From: Rhea pennata
Taxonomy: Eukaryota > Chordata > Aves > Rheiformes > Rheidae
Reading direction: 5' to 3'
Length of the DNA: 64,000 nucleotides
Assembly (NCBI RefSeq): GCF_028389875.1
Contig: NC_084671.1
Location: 28,515,083 to 28,579,082, forward strand
Shown one piece after another: positions 24,140 through 35,100 of this stretch (positions are counted from its first letter, which is position 1; every line of letters begins with the position of its first letter). A model generated the notes under the pieces. It worked only from the letters and a program-made list of their open reading frames with translations, did no database searches and was not told the origin of the DNA. A program made the translations under genes and the position numbers.

Positions 24140-27100
24140 GTGAGTCACCTCCTGGCCCTGCCTGCCTCCCCTTCCGTCCTCATCCTCGGCATAACCCCAC
24201 TACGCAGCCCCATGGCAGCGTGGTGCCTGGGAAAAGGGCTGTCCTAACGCACCGGTCTCTTGCTGCCCGCCACAGATCATGGATGAGATCAAGGCAGGCA
24301 TCCAGTACGCCTTCCAAACGAGCAACCCGCTGACCCTGGCCGTCAGCGGCACAGGCCACTGCGCCATGGAGACTGCCCTCCTCAACCTGATTGAGCAGGG
24401 CGACACCATACTGGTGGCCATCAACGGCATCTGGGGCGAGCGCGCAGCCATCATCGCTGAGAGATTGGGTACGCTGGGGAGCAGCTGGGCTCCAAACCGC
24501 GGTGGCATTGCTCAGGGTTTAACCAGCTGCTCATGGGGTAGGACACCCTCACCCAAGAGATCCTGCCCACTGTCCCCATCCTGAGGGACATGTCTCCTGC
24601 CATGACTGCTTTGGGATCAGGAGAAAGCTCCAAGTGATGCCCCTCTGCTTATGGTAGTTTATGGGTTTTCCACCGGGCAAATCCCCAGGGGGCCAGACCC
24701 TGGCCAGTGGCTTGACTCCTGGTTAATATGTAACTTACTCTCCTGCGGAGCAGGAGGAAAGGCCAAGACTCACTCTCGCTCTGCCCAAATCCCTTCCAGG
24801 AGCCAACGTCCATAAGTTGCTGAAGCCCCTAGGCGAGTACTTCACCCTGCAGGACATTGAGGAGGTGAGTGACAGCTGCAGGCAGTGGGCTCCCTCCCAG
24901 CCCACCAGGCCCAGAACTGAGCAGTTCATCTCTTTTTGTGCAGGGCCTGGTGCGGCACAAGCCCTTTGCACTCTTCATCACCCATGGCGAGTCCTCCACA
25001 GGCGTGCTGCAGCCACTGGAGGGGCTGGGCGAGCTGTGCCACCGGTCAGTGAGCAACGGGTGTTTGTGCGACCCCAAGGCGGCAGCCCATGCCCAGCTGG
25101 CATCTGGGACTGGGGCTCAAGGATTGATTTGTGATGCATAGCCTTGGGCGGCTTGGACACCCACTGGGGGTGGGGACTGGAGGAAGAGGGGAGGGAGGAA
25201 GGGTGCGAGAGCAGGAGGAGGTAGCAGGAGTCCAGGGCTGAGTTCTGTCCTCCCTCAGGCACGGCTGCCTGCTGCTTGTGGACTCGGTGGCATCGCTTGG
25301 AGGGGCACCAATCTTCATGGACCAGCAGGGTAAGAGCCATGGGTGCTGTTGGGGTTACCCAAGTGGACAAGAGGGTCCCACATGCCGAGTGTTCAAGCTG
25401 GGATGCAGAGGGGGAGATTGAAGGGGAATCAGCTCTACCGCCTGTCAGTCCGTGCCAGTGACACTAGAAACTGGTCCAGCTATGGCCAGACACCTTGTGG
25501 CCACCTCCACCTCTCAATGGGGATAGTCAGAGGTGCCAAGATTTCCGTCAAAGTGGGCCAAATGCAACCAGCACCTGCAGCATCTATGATCCACCCTATG
25601 CTCCATGCACACCATTCACAGCAGGGCAAAATGCAAGCGAGACCTGGGGGGGGTCAACACCCATCTCTCACAAGGGAGTCCCTGGGTCTCTGAGGAGCTT
25701 TCTCTCCTTTTGTGCAGAGATTGATGTCTTGTACTCAGGGTCTCAGAAAGTCCTCAGCGCCCCCCCTGGCAGTGGCCCCATCTCGTTCAGTGAGCGAGCC
25801 AGGTAAGGATAGCCCTGTCCCCTGCATGGAAAATGGCCATGGACGCCAGGCATGGGGCAGGCCATAATTCCCTCTCCCTTGCCACCCATCTGGTCCAGCC
25901 ATGCTAAGGAGAGCGCTCCCAGCACCGTGTCTGCTGGGCTCAGAGCCAGGCCCTGTGCCAGCTACTTCTCCACGCAGCAATGCCAGCCTGGGCCTGGCAC
26001 CGAGAGCTCTGCAAGAGCCACTCCCTGCTCCATGCTGGCCCTGGGCCTAGAGCTGCCCCAGTACTCATTTTGAGGAGGTCCTGGCATGGGGCAGACCCCC
26101 AGCCTGAAGCTGGCGTGGGGAGATGAGGTAGTCCTTGCTGGGGAGATCCCCAGGGTCCAACTGAGGCCGTATGCTCTGCTTCACCAGGGAGAAGATGCTG
26201 AGGAGGAAGACAAAGCCTTCTTCCTTCTACCTAGACATAAACCAACTGGCAAGCTACTGGGGCTGTGACGGCAAGCCACGAACGTGAGGGAAGGCCGCGG
26301 CATCCCAATGCATGTTGCTTCCCTTCGCCCAAGCTCCTCACAGTTTGCACCTCCCTTCTATCGAAAGAGCCCTTTCCTCCTAACCTTTGGGCCCCACTTG
26401 GGTCCCCTCCATAGCACAGCCTTCACCTCACTGGTGGGACACCTGCCCTGCAAGGATTGCTCATGCTAGCTTCTCCATGCAGGGTTCTGCCCTTTCTCCC
26501 CATCACCTCCACCCTCCCCATGGGCTGCCCTAGGTGCTTTGCTCCCCCCCCCCCCCATGCTGGCTGCAGTGGAGGTGGCAGGGCCCAGCTGCACCTCAAC
26601 CCCTGCCGCAAGCTGGAAGCACCAGGGATGAGCCCACCAGGGTACCGTTTGGGTTTCGCAGGTACCACCACACAGCACCAGTCAACAGCTTCTTCAGCCT
26701 GCGGGAGGGCTTGGCAATGCTGGTTGAGCAGGTGAGCAGCACCAGGGCTGGGCGCAGGGAGAGGAAGAGGGCAAAGCCCCAGGGGATGGCAGAGCCTGGC
26801 ACTGCTTCACTACTGACAGAGTTTGGGTGAAAGAATGGGCACCAGGAGGTCTTCGGTAGTTGTGGTGACTTTCTCTCTCTTTTATGGCCACCCTGGCACA
26901 GGGCCTGGAAAACTCATGGGAGCGCCACCAGGCCAACTGTACCTACCTGTGTAAGGGGCTGCAGGACCTGGGGCTCGAGCTCTTGGTGAAGGAAGAGGTA
27001 GGTCTGGGGTGAGCCCGTCTCACTGGTCTGGGTGGTGGGAGGACACAACGTCATTCCTCTACCAGAGACTTGGCCTGGGTAGGTTTTGATGCAAACTCCT

Positions 27101-27986
27101 CCAGTGGTTTCACAGATGGAAAAGAATATCCCAAATTTCCCCTGCCCTGAGATGCTTTCTCCTCCTAGGCTGCAGGGCTCCTAGATGACTGGCAAGTGGC
27201 TAGAAGCTGAAGATTTGACCCTGTTTCTGTCTTCTCCAGAAAGCAAGACTTCCCACCATTACTGCCATCAAAGTGCCTGAGGGCTACGACTGGGAGGAGA
27301 TCACAACCTTTGTCATGAACAAACACACCATCGAGATCGCTGGGGGCCTGGGCCCCTCGTCAGGCAAGGTGGGAAGGGTGCTCCTCTCCCCGCTGCACTG
27401 CTCCAAATTTACTCTCTGGTCCCCTGGTAGACACTGAACCTGGATTCTTCACCCCCAGAAACAGGCTGCATCTGTCAGTAGTGCACTCCGAGATGAACTG
27501 ATGGTCCTTGGATGCTAGCCACAAGACACCTAATATCTGGTCCTACCCAATTGCTTGCAGCAACGCGTATCAGTTCCTAGCCCTACAGAACTGCTGCAGC
27601 GTGACTGAATAACTGCACATACAGTTAGCGGGGTGACACGTCTTTATCATCATTGAGAGGAAATGCACGTTAAATACGAGCGAACAAGGGGAGGTGCACA
27701 TGCATGCTCACACGCACGCACGTAGAGCTGCTCCCTTGCACGCCCCTGGCTCTTCACCATGGCTGGAAGGAGCCTTTGCTCTGTTGCCAGCAATTCTGCT
27801 CTGCAAAGAGGAGACGGGGGCTAGGGCAGAGCCCTGAAGGTCTGTGCTGCAGTGAGAAATCTGTCTGTCTCCTCCCAGGTTCTTCGAGTTGGTCTCATGG
27901 GCTACAACTCAACCAGAGCCAATGTGGACCTGGTACTCCACGCCCTGCGAGACGCCCTGCAGCACTGTCACCAGAGCAGGCTGTGA
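23885..27986 (+). CDS. AGXT: AGXT, alanine-glyoxylate / serine-pyruvate aminotransferase, 11 exons
   Basis: Pyridoxal-phosphate enzyme that transaminates glyoxylate with alanine and also serine with pyruvate. CDS exons: 23885-24139, 24276-24468, 24800-24864, 24944-25044, 25259-25329, 25718-25802, 26188-26283, 26662-26731, 26902-26997, 27240-27368, 27879-27986. From the inner ATG at 23975 the product is 392 residues, the same as human. Visible family motifs are SGTGHC (about 81-86), [19 protein letters not shown] and the Schiff-base lysine in SGSQK at position 209. The outer in-frame ATG at 23885 adds 30 residues with four Arg, many Ala and Leu and no acidic residue, a mitochondrial-type leader. 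The C-terminus is SRL, a peroxisomal PTS1. The inner ATG has G at -3 and +4; the outer has G at -3 only, so leaky scanning could give both forms. The gene converges on MAB21L4. Confidence 0.97.
24276..24468 (+). CDS. AGXT: AGXT exon 2: residues 56-120
   Basis: Encodes [13 protein letters not shown] through [14 protein letters not shown]. Contains SGTGHCAME, the glycine/histidine loop at the cofactor site, and the tryptophan of GIWG that stacks on the cofactor ring in this family. Donor GTACGC. Confidence 0.95.
24800..24864 (+). CDS. AGXT: AGXT exon 3: residues 120-141
   Basis: Encodes [22 protein letters not shown], after acceptor CTTCCAG and before donor GTGAGT. It matches the human HYTLQEVEE segment. 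Confidence 0.93.
24944..25044 (+). CDS. AGXT: AGXT exon 4: residues 142-175
   Basis: Encodes [20 protein letters not shown] and [13 protein letters not shown]. The serine in GESSTG contacts the substrate or cofactor phosphate in this family. Donor GTCAGT splits an Arg codon. Confidence 0.95.
25259..25329 (+). CDS. AGXT: AGXT exon 5: residues 175-199
   Basis: Encodes [19 protein letters not shown]. The Asp of VDSVAS is the residue that pairs with the pyridine nitrogen of the cofactor. Donor GTAAGA. Confidence 0.95.
25718..25802 (+). CDS. AGXT: AGXT exon 6: residues 199-227, catalytic lysine
   Basis: Encodes [17 protein letters not shown] and ends SERAR. The lysine in SGSQK falls at position 209 of the 392-residue form, the Schiff-base position in human AGT. 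Confidence 0.96.
26188..26283 (+). CDS. AGXT: AGXT exon 7: residues 227-259
   Basis: Encodes [19 protein letters not shown] and [12 protein letters not shown]. It matches human KTKPFSFYLDIKWL. Donor GTGAGG splits a Thr codon. Confidence 0.94.
26662..26731 (+). CDS. AGXT: AGXT exon 8: residues 259-282
   Basis: Encodes [19 protein letters not shown] then LVEQ. YHHT is a family-typical substrate-site loop. Acceptor TTTCGCAG, donor GTGAGC. Confidence 0.94.
26902..26997 (+). CDS. AGXT: AGXT exon 9: residues 283-314
   Basis: Encodes [19 protein letters not shown] then [13 protein letters not shown]. Donor GTAGGT. Confidence 0.93.
27240..27368 (+). CDS. AGXT: AGXT exon 10: residues 315-357
   Basis: Encodes [20 protein letters not shown] through GGLGPSSGK. 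It matches human RLPTVTTVAVPAGYDW and GGLGPSTGK. Confidence 0.95.
27879..27986 (+). CDS. AGXT: AGXT exon 11: residues 358-392 and stop, PTS1
   Basis: Encodes [18 protein letters not shown] and ends QHCHQSRL before TGA at 27984-27986. The last three residues SRL fit the PTS1 pattern (S/A/C)(K/R/H)(L/M). Confidence 0.96.
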   Translation, partial: VLRVGLMGYNSTRANVDLVLHALRDALQHCHQSRL

Positions 27987-28828
27987 GCACCCTGTGCAGC
28001 GGCTGCAGACGGGGTCCAGCCAAGATGTTGCTCCCTCTACTCCTGCCCTCTCAGGCGGCAGGTGGGCAGAGGGGCTCCTCTGGCTCCCCGGCAGCAAATG
28101 CTGCAGCACCCAGCAGCCAAAGCACAGTGGCACAGACCATCGGGAGAAGCTGGTGGCAATGACAAGATCTGCTAGGAGAAGTATGGGTTGCAGCTGGACA
28201 GCCGGACAGCCAGGGCTGTGTGGGACCTGTAGAACTGGGAGGGAAGAAGGACAACACAGCCAGTTTCTGGCCCCAGTGCCGTTGGCTGCACTGGCTGGCA
28301 AGTTCTCCCAGCATTGCAGTGCAGGGCTGCGTGTGTGGGCAGAGGGGTGGGCAGCACAGGGGACCCTGAGCCGGCACCCACACTGCCCAGGGAACCATCC
28401 TACAGGGTGAGGCCCAGGAGACCAGCATGTCGGTAGGACACTGCGCAGGTGTGGGATGTGGTTACATATCCTTCTCCTGGTCCCTCTTTCAGGGTTGCTC
28501 CTCGTGCCCAATGCCCTGCTCCCCTCACCTCTTTCATTCCCCTTGCCCCAGGACATGACAGTCTCACAGCAAGTTGAATCTAAGGCTGGAGGCAGGATCC
28601 ACCTGCAGGTCCCTTCCCCTCCTGCCCCTTCCATCACCATCACCATTGGCTGGTCCTTTCCTAAAGCCTAGCAGCGCAGAACAACCATATCCTCAACAGC
28701 AGGTATGCAGTGATGCAAAACACCCGTTCCAGAGCCCAGCTCTAACTGGGGGAGCTGACAGGCCATGCACCCACACCCAGCTGCGACAAACCTGTGCTCC
28801 TTCCCTGGTGCCACCTCTCCTGAATAAA
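27987..28828 (+). other. AGXT: AGXT 3' UTR to a poly(A) signal
   Basis: An AATAAA at 28823-28828 is followed by a GT-rich stretch (28846-28870). It is the first convincing plus-strand signal after the stop codon and implies a 3' UTR of about 0.85 kb. Confidence 0.6.
28823..28828 (+). terminator. AGXT: AATAAA polyadenylation signal, AGXT
   Basis: Canonical hexamer with downstream CTGTTGGTTGCTTGTG, the GT-rich element expected 20-40 bases beyond the hexamer. Confidence 0.65.
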
Positions 28829-29178
28829 ATGACATAGCACCATGTGGCTTCCCTGTTGGTTGCTTGTGCTCTCCGAGTTTTGAGCGGAAAGATGCAGTCG
28901 AAAGAAGCACCACAAGGACACAGCCTTGCCCAGCACAGGGGAAAGCACAGCTTGAGAGCCATCTACAGGAAGGAGGCAGAGAGCTGGGTTGGTCTCTCCA
29001 GTTGTTAGAGAGAAAAGTTTCTTGCCTGTGTCCTTTCCTCTTCTTCAATGTTTTAAGGTCAGCTGTAGCCTGATTTCCCTTCCCCCTGCAGGGAGCTCAG
29101 GCTGCTGGCAGGGAAGGGCCTATGTAGTAAGGAAGGCAAATGGGGAGACACTCGGATGGGCTGGCAGTGAGACCCCAC
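28829..29178. other. convergent gap between AGXT and MAB21L4, MAB21L4 3' UTR
   Basis: Only 350 bp separate the AGXT poly(A) signal from the MAB21L4 stop codon. No AATAAA or ATTAAA is visible on the minus strand here, so the MAB21L4 transcript may use a variant signal or run into AGXT 3' sequence. Confidence 0.5.
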
Positions 29179-29271
29179 TCAGCTCTGCACTGGCACTTCT
29201 CTCCGGGCCTTGGACAGGAGCTGGGACATAGCCAAGTGGCGTGCATGGTCCTGGATCTGGTACATCTGGAA
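29179..29271 (-). CDS. MAB21L4: MAB21L4 exon 5: residues 414-443 and stop
   Basis: Encodes FQMYQIQDHARHLAM then SQLLSKARREVPVQS and stop. It matches human FQVFNIQDKDR. Acceptor CCGCTCAG. Confidence 0.92.
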   Translation of the reverse strand, partial: FQMYQIQDHARHLAMSQLLSKARREVPVQS

Positions 29272-32200
29272 CTGAGCGGACACATGCAGGGAGTGAGTGG
29301 AGAGGGTTTCCCGCTCTGCTCGAGCCCAGCACACCCTGAGCAAGCCCCTCCGCAGCCTCCCACAGCTGCCAAACACCACGGTGGGCTGGGCAGCACAAGC
29401 CAGTGAGGGTCAAAGGCAGGGGAGCTCTTGGAAGTAAATTCCAGCACACCATAAACTGCCCAGCCAAGCAGGTTTCGGGCAGTGCCATGCACTGCCTCAC
29501 GTTGGCAAGACCAGCCAAGCAAAGCCCCTGGAGTCTCTGGCGTCCCCTTAGTTACCTGGCTGAGTAGGATGTCAAAATAGGCTGTGTCCCAGTAGGTCTT
29601 GTCCTTGGCTGGGAGCTGCAGGAGGGCTCTGATGCCAGGATCTGCCTGCAGGCCACTGGTGTGCACAGGGAGGCTAAAGTGGAAGTGGAGGAAGCGATGG
29701 GGGTCCCGGGCAAAGCCCTCCACCATACAGTATAGTGAGCTGAGGTCCAGAGGCTCTCCTTGGAACAGGTTTTCCTCCGGGTGCAGGAAGTGGGGCAAGC
29801 GCTGGGTGGCCAAGCAGCAGAGGAGGATCACCAAAAGCCTGTAGACCGAGCCCTCGAGGTCCTGCCAGTCCTCCGGTGAAGGAAACAGCTCTGTGCTCCA
29901 CAGTAGCACCATCTGTGGAGAGTGAGAGCGGCATGGAGAAGCTGTGGGGTGTGGGCAGGGTTGGGCTGCAATGCCAAGGGGACTTAGGCACTCCCTGCAA
30001 AGATTGCGCCTTCAGATCCCTTGAATCACCGTGCAGCCATCCCCACATGCATGGAGCTGAGCTCTCAACGCAGATACCACATCTGGCTTTGCTCAGCATC
30101 CCAGTGACACAACAGGACTGTACAGTCTCTCGGAGCTGTTGCTTCAGGTGCCTGCAGACTCAGGCTGATGTCCCTGAATCTCCCTACTCTGTTCACCTTC
30201 TGATGCGGATATCACCTTCATCCCCCAAAGAGCCTCTGATTTGGTGCTGGGACAGACAGGACTCTACATCTCAGCTATGCAGCAACTCTGAAATGATGTG
30301 CACAAGCTTTCCACACAGGAGAAACATTAAAGCACAGAGACTGCTCACAGTTTCCCTGTCACATCAGCCATCCACAGTGTATGTGAACCCCTTGCGACTA
30401 CCACATCAGCTACCTCAGCACTGTGCTGAGAAGTGGCCCAGCAACTGATACTTTCTGGTGCCAGATTGTAATGGGAAACACATCCGGGGACAAAGGCCAG
30501 CATGGCTTGGAACAAGAATGTCCCTGCTAGCCCAAGGAGGTCTGTTTGACCAGCCAGGTTTGTCGGAAGCAGTTGCCTCCTCCATGCTGTGATCCCAGGG
30601 CCATAGTATATCCACATGACAACAGGGATATCTTAGTGCTGCTGCCTTTGCTGCCTTTACTTTCCTGCTCAGTTCAAGAGAACTTTCAAGGCTCTGGCCA
30701 AGTAGAAAAATTAGGGTGAAACTCGGCACAGGGTGGTAGGGCAGCCTGCATTTGATTAGAAATCAAAAGAAGATGCTTTTTGAAGAAAAAAGGCATTCTG
30801 TGTTTTTTCTTAATTGCAAAAAACCACAATCTAAAATAAAACCCAAGGGATCTGGGTTACTTTCAGCTGAAGCCATTCTCTTGACAGAAGACAGCTTTGC
30901 CTGCTTCTCCATCTCCACCCCAGTGAGACACCACAAGATGGAGCACACCTCGATCGTACTCCGTCCCTGGCCCAGAGTGCTGTGAACAGGTTCAGCAAGG
31001 AGACAGGGTTTGGTCGGAGAAGGAAATGCAGCCCTCAGCCATGCACAGGCACCTCCCGGCATGCTAGGACAGAGGATACCATGTGGCACGGTAGGCACAG
31101 CAATGCCATCCCCAGCACTGTCCTTGCAGACACGAACTAGGCCAGGGAGCTCTTAACACTCCAGGTCTTTTGCTCTGGAGATTACTGGCTCAGTCCCCTA
31201 AATGCCTGCTGTCTCCAGAGAGGGTAGCATGCACTGGAGAAGGATCAGAGCTCTCTGATCAGGGCCAGCAATGTGCATTCTTTCCGGACACAGCCACGGG
31301 CTGATATGTTCCAATATACATAAATTACTCTGGCTTTTGTTTGGGCTCCTCTTTCAGCAGCAGCTTGGCCTCATGAGGTCCAAGCCTTGCCCCCGGCCAG
31401 GGAGCAGCTCTGGCTCTGCCCATGCCTTGTGTTCAGCTAGGAGAGCTGCACTCCTGCAAACTCTGGAGGAAGAACCTACCTTCAGGTGGTTGAACGTGAG
31501 GCCGCATTTCTTGCCCTCCTCCCTCCAGTCCTCGGAGTTGACCTGGTCAAGCAGGCGAAGGCTGTCTAGACGAGGACCCTTCAGAGTGCCCACTGCATGG
31601 AGCAGCTTCAGGACTGGAATGTGAGTGGAGGATCTGTGAAGGGAGAGCAGCTTGGTGAGGGCTGTGCAGGGCTACCCAGACTAGAGACCTGGATTTTCCC
31701 AGCCAGGAGACAAGGAAAGGGTATCTACAGTGACCTGGCACACTTGGAGATGGAGCGCTGGAGGGGCTAGGGAAAGGCCCAGGAGTAGGCAGGAAGGCAG
31801 AAGGCTGCTTTTTGGCACCGATGAACGGAGCACCCCACCTGGATGCCCTGGGAGTTGAGATACCCCGGAGCAGAGAACAAGTGTTGAGATATTGGACTGG
31901 CTGCAATCAAACAGCTGGCATGGCCAGACCCACAGCAGCTCTGGGGCTGGAGGTTTGAAGCAGGAGCCTCCCCAGGGCTGGTTCCCCCCTGCCCAGAAAC
32001 ACAGGAGCTGAGGGCAGCTTGCCCCCAGCAGCCATCTGGCCCCAGGAGCCGCACGTGGATTTGCTGCAGCGTGGGGCTAAACTCTTTTCAGCTGCCCCAT
32101 GCGACAGGGCAAGAGGCAATGGGCAGAAGCTGAACCACAGGAAGTTCCACCTGAACATGAGGAGGAATGTCTTCCCTGTGAGAGGGACAGAGCACTGGAG

Positions 32201-35100
32201 CAGGTTGCCCAGAGAGGTTGTGGAGTCTCCTTCTCTGGAGATACTCAAAGCCCGCGTGGATGCAACCCTGTCTAACATGCTCTAGGTGGCCGTGCTTGAG
32301 CAGGGAGGTTGGACTAGATGATCTCCAGAGGTCCCTCCCAACCTTCCTGATTCTGGTCTCTGTCCCAAACCTGCTGGGAGAACGGATTGTGGCCTTGTGC
32401 CACACAAGGTGTAGGGATAGGCTCACTGTGGGCACCAAAGGACCCAAGACTCCAGCCAGCCCCAGCAGCTCAGCACCACCAAGCCCCACAGACTCTCCCA
32501 GCCACCTGGTGTGGTCCCAACCGCATAGCATCCCCAATCCACCTCCTGCAACCACTCCTGTCAAGAAAGGAGAGTGGAAAGGAGGACCCAGAAGATCTGC
32601 AGCTAACAAAGGTGCTGCCGAGCAGTTCCTGAATTCCCAGAAGGGACTGGGGATGAGGGGAAGCACGCCTGTGTTTCCTTATACACCAGCCCTGTGTGTT
32701 TTGGGGAGTGCTGCAGGCTGTCTCAGGGGTGAAGCCGGCCTCGCAAGTTTGGGCTGGACACCCAGCTCGTGCCCAAAATAATTCAGGCTGGTGCAGGCGG
32801 ATGCTCAGCCCCTCCTTGGGGCTGGGTAACTGTGCTCACAGGTGAGGCGTGTGTCACCCCAGCCCTTTTCCCTCCCACAGCCCACACTGGAACGCACCTC
32901 TACCTGCTGCTGTGAGATGCCTGGACTTGCTTGCAAAGTCCTAGCAAGAGAGCTACCACCGTCTGCATTGCTCCTTCTGAGATTCAGCTGCTGGAAGCCA
33001 CCTGCGGGCCTCCCCAGACATCTAGACACCCTGTGGGGCATGTCCTGGCTGGAGAGGGTTCGGCATGTGAGCCCAGCTTTTTGGGAATGTATCACATACC
33101 CCCCGCAGTCAGCACAGCCCCCAACAGGGGCTTGGGGATGCTCAGAGCCAGGAGTGAGCCAAGAGTTCATCAGCCTTCCCAGGCCACCAGGCAGGAAAAT
33201 CATCTCAGTGCTAGGCTGAGAGCATCAAACCTACTCTGGAAAGAGGGGTATGCTAGGGAGGGACTCCACAAGAAAAGGTTTCTCCATATACTCCCCATGC
33301 TGGGAGATTTCCCAGGACCCTGGAAATAGCTCCCAAATTCATGGAGGGCCTGGCCTTACTCTGGGCTGCACCTGAGCTTCAGTGTTTGAGCTCAGCCAAA
33401 GGTCTCTGCATGTTTCTGGTACGGAGCCCTCTTTTATTGCCCTCTTTCCTGGTGTTGCCTGAAATTTGGCTCATGTTTTTCCACTGTCTCCCCCAAAACA
33501 GGGCAGTAGTTTTGATCGTAATTTTAATGGTGAGATAAATTCACTTCAGCTGGCCACAGCAAACATCTCCCTCTACCTTCCCACCGCCTTCTGCATGCTC
33601 CCGGCAGCGCTGCCAGCCAGGGGCCCCCAGAACAGATGGGACATAGGCACGGTCACTGTGTGCTGCGCGTGTGCCCCTGCAGAGCACGGTGTGCCACTCA
33701 CCTCCAGCAATAAGGAGAGGCAGGGACGAAGTGGGCCTCTTCTGTGGCCTTCTGGAGGCTGCCTTCAGGGAAACCCTTGTCACTCGGCTGCCTGCCAAGC
33801 TCAAGCGGCTCCTGCTGCCTCCTCACCACAGGGATGATGTTGAAGCGGACGGTTTTCCACCCACCACGGATCAGCAGGGACAGCTCCATAGCGTCTTCCT
33901 TTAAATGTTCAGCATTGAGGTCACCTAGACATGGAGAGTTCAGCTACATCAGAGGAGAAGGCCAGGAGGTTACCACAGCCGGTCCTGCAGGCTGAACCAG
34001 GTGCATGCCGCAGCACCCACGGGCTCGTCCCACCCGACTCGAGTCACTCCTTGCTGGTGCTGTGGTTTGGCTGCAGTTCCCAAGAGAAGGCTGTTGATCC
34101 AAGCCCTGTGTGGCCCTCGCGTGAGAAGGATGAGGGTCGGCACAGCAGGAACCCAGGCAAGCACCAGTCAGCAGAACAGTTCGGTGGCAGAACAGCACAG
34201 AGAAAGACAACATGATCCAAGAAAAACTGATCAGAGAAAGGTCTCAGGCTATGGGGGCAGAGGAAAACCATGAAGGGTTATGGCTCAAAGGAGAGAGGTT
34301 GATGGACTGGCTAGTGGTGCTGCGTTTCTGAGACCCTCTGGTCCTCTAATATCATCTTCTCTTCATCAGAGCAAAGACTTACTTGAAAGAGTATTCAGAG
34401 GTGGAAAATGTGTAACGATACCACTACAATCCCCCCGGGCATTCCTGGTGGGGACCTTCCCCACCCCCCACATCCTTCCCAGGCACAGTTCTGCCCAGGA
34501 GCTTGGGGTAACGTGCAGGGACCCCTGCAGAGCCCGGGCCCCTCCATCCCAGCCGGATGGCTCCTGGACAGGGAAGACCCCGCTAGCTTACGCACCTGGC
34601 TGAAAGAGGAAATGGCGCTGGCAGTGCACGATGGCCGAAACAAGGAGCTCTTTCAGGCGGCAGAGGACTTTACTCGGTACCAGACACCCGGTGCCACCTG
34701 CCTGTTCCATCATGCCTAAGGCATCTGCACTGGTCCAGTCCTTCAAACTGGTCTCCTGAGAGGGCACTTCGAGGTAACAGGTGCCAGACGCGGGCTGGTG
34801 CCCAGGAGTCACGCTCTCGGCTGGGCTGTCTCCAGGCCGGCATGCCCGTGCCCGCAGGGTGTTGCCGTCAATCCGCAGGGGCACCTCCAGGGTGACAGCA
34901 TCCTCAGAAGCACGGAGGGCGAACTCCAAGGCTTCCAGGTTCCTGCAGTAATCCACGAGGAAGCGGGGGTCCCGCTCGTGGACGTGCTCCAGCAGGGTCA
35001 GCAGGATGTCCTCGGCCTGCTGGAAACTCTCCACCCGCTGCCCCTCGCGGGACAGGGTGACGCCGAGGTAGCTGTGCCAGCGGGACACGCGCGCTGCCAT
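29179..35100 (-). CDS. MAB21L4: MAB21L4 (C2orf54), Mab-21-like protein, 5 exons, 443 aa
   Basis: CDS exons in coding order: 35100-34596, 33924-33702, 31633-31480, 29912-29556, 29271-29179. Lengths 505, 223, 154, 357 and 93 sum to 444 codons with the stop. The start MAARVSRWHSYLG, the middle LRSS/SGWKTVRF-like segment (here IRGGWKTVRFNIIPVVRR) and the end YWDTAYFDILLSQ match the human protein, which is of similar length (about 447). The family has a Mab21 nucleotidyltransferase-like fold, but MAB21L4 is divergent and no catalytic acid triad is obvious, so enzyme activity should not be assumed. Human work links the gene to epidermal differentiation. The start has G at -3 and +4. It is head-to-head with CROCC2 (604 bp between the two ATGs) and tail-to-tail with AGXT. 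Confidence 0.94.
29556..29912 (-). CDS. MAB21L4: MAB21L4 exon 4: residues 295-413
   Basis: Encodes MVLLWSTELFPSPEDWQDL, GSVYRLLVILLCCLATQRL, LPHFLHPEENLFQG and YWDTAYFDILLSQ. The hydrophobic VYRLLVILLCCLAT helix is a hallmark of the family C-terminal domain. Donor GTAACT. Confidence 0.95.
29913..31479 (-). other. MAB21L4: MAB21L4 intron 3
   Basis: No exon-like segment with matching splice sites was seen. An AT-rich patch at about 30745-30850 stands out from the GC-rich surroundings. Confidence 0.75.
31480..31633 (-). CDS. MAB21L4: MAB21L4 exon 3: residues 243-294
   Basis: Encodes SSTHIPVLKLLHAVGTLKG, RLDSLRLLDQVNSEDWREE and CGLTFNHLK. Acceptor TTCACAG, donor GTAGGT. Confidence 0.93.
31634..33701 (-). 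other. MAB21L4: MAB21L4 intron 2, contains a CR1 relic
   Basis: A noncoding stretch of 2.1 kb. Its only recognised element is the plus-strand CR1 3' end at 32056-32362, antisense to MAB21L4. Confidence 0.75.
32056..32362 (+). mobile_element. CR1 LINE, truncated 3' end
   Basis: The sequence carries the characteristic end of CR1 ORF2 (reading RKFHLNMRRN, HWSRLPREVVESPSLEILKA, LSNML and stop), followed by the 3' UTR hallmark TTGGACTAGATGATCTCCAG and AGGTCCCTCCCAACC. The terminal ATTCTGTGA-type repeat is decayed to GATTCTGGTCTC. It is a 5'-truncated dead copy, as most CR1 copies are in bird genomes. Confidence 0.9.
33702..33924 (-). CDS. MAB21L4: MAB21L4 exon 2: residues 169-243
   Basis: Encodes GDLNAEHLKEDAMELSLLI, GGWKTVRFNIIPVVRRQ and FPEGSLQK, ending PYCWR. 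Acceptor TCTAG, donor GTGAGT. Confidence 0.94.
33925..34595 (-). other. MAB21L4: MAB21L4 intron 1
   Basis: 670 bp without a supported exon. Nothing notable was seen. Confidence 0.8.
34596..35100 (-). CDS. MAB21L4: MAB21L4 exon 1: residues 1-169
   Basis: Starts MAARVSRWHSYLGVTLSREG. Contains HERDPRFLVDYCRNLEALEF and ends CQRHFLFQPG before donor GTGCGT. It is the longest exon and holds about 38% of the protein. Confidence 0.95.
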
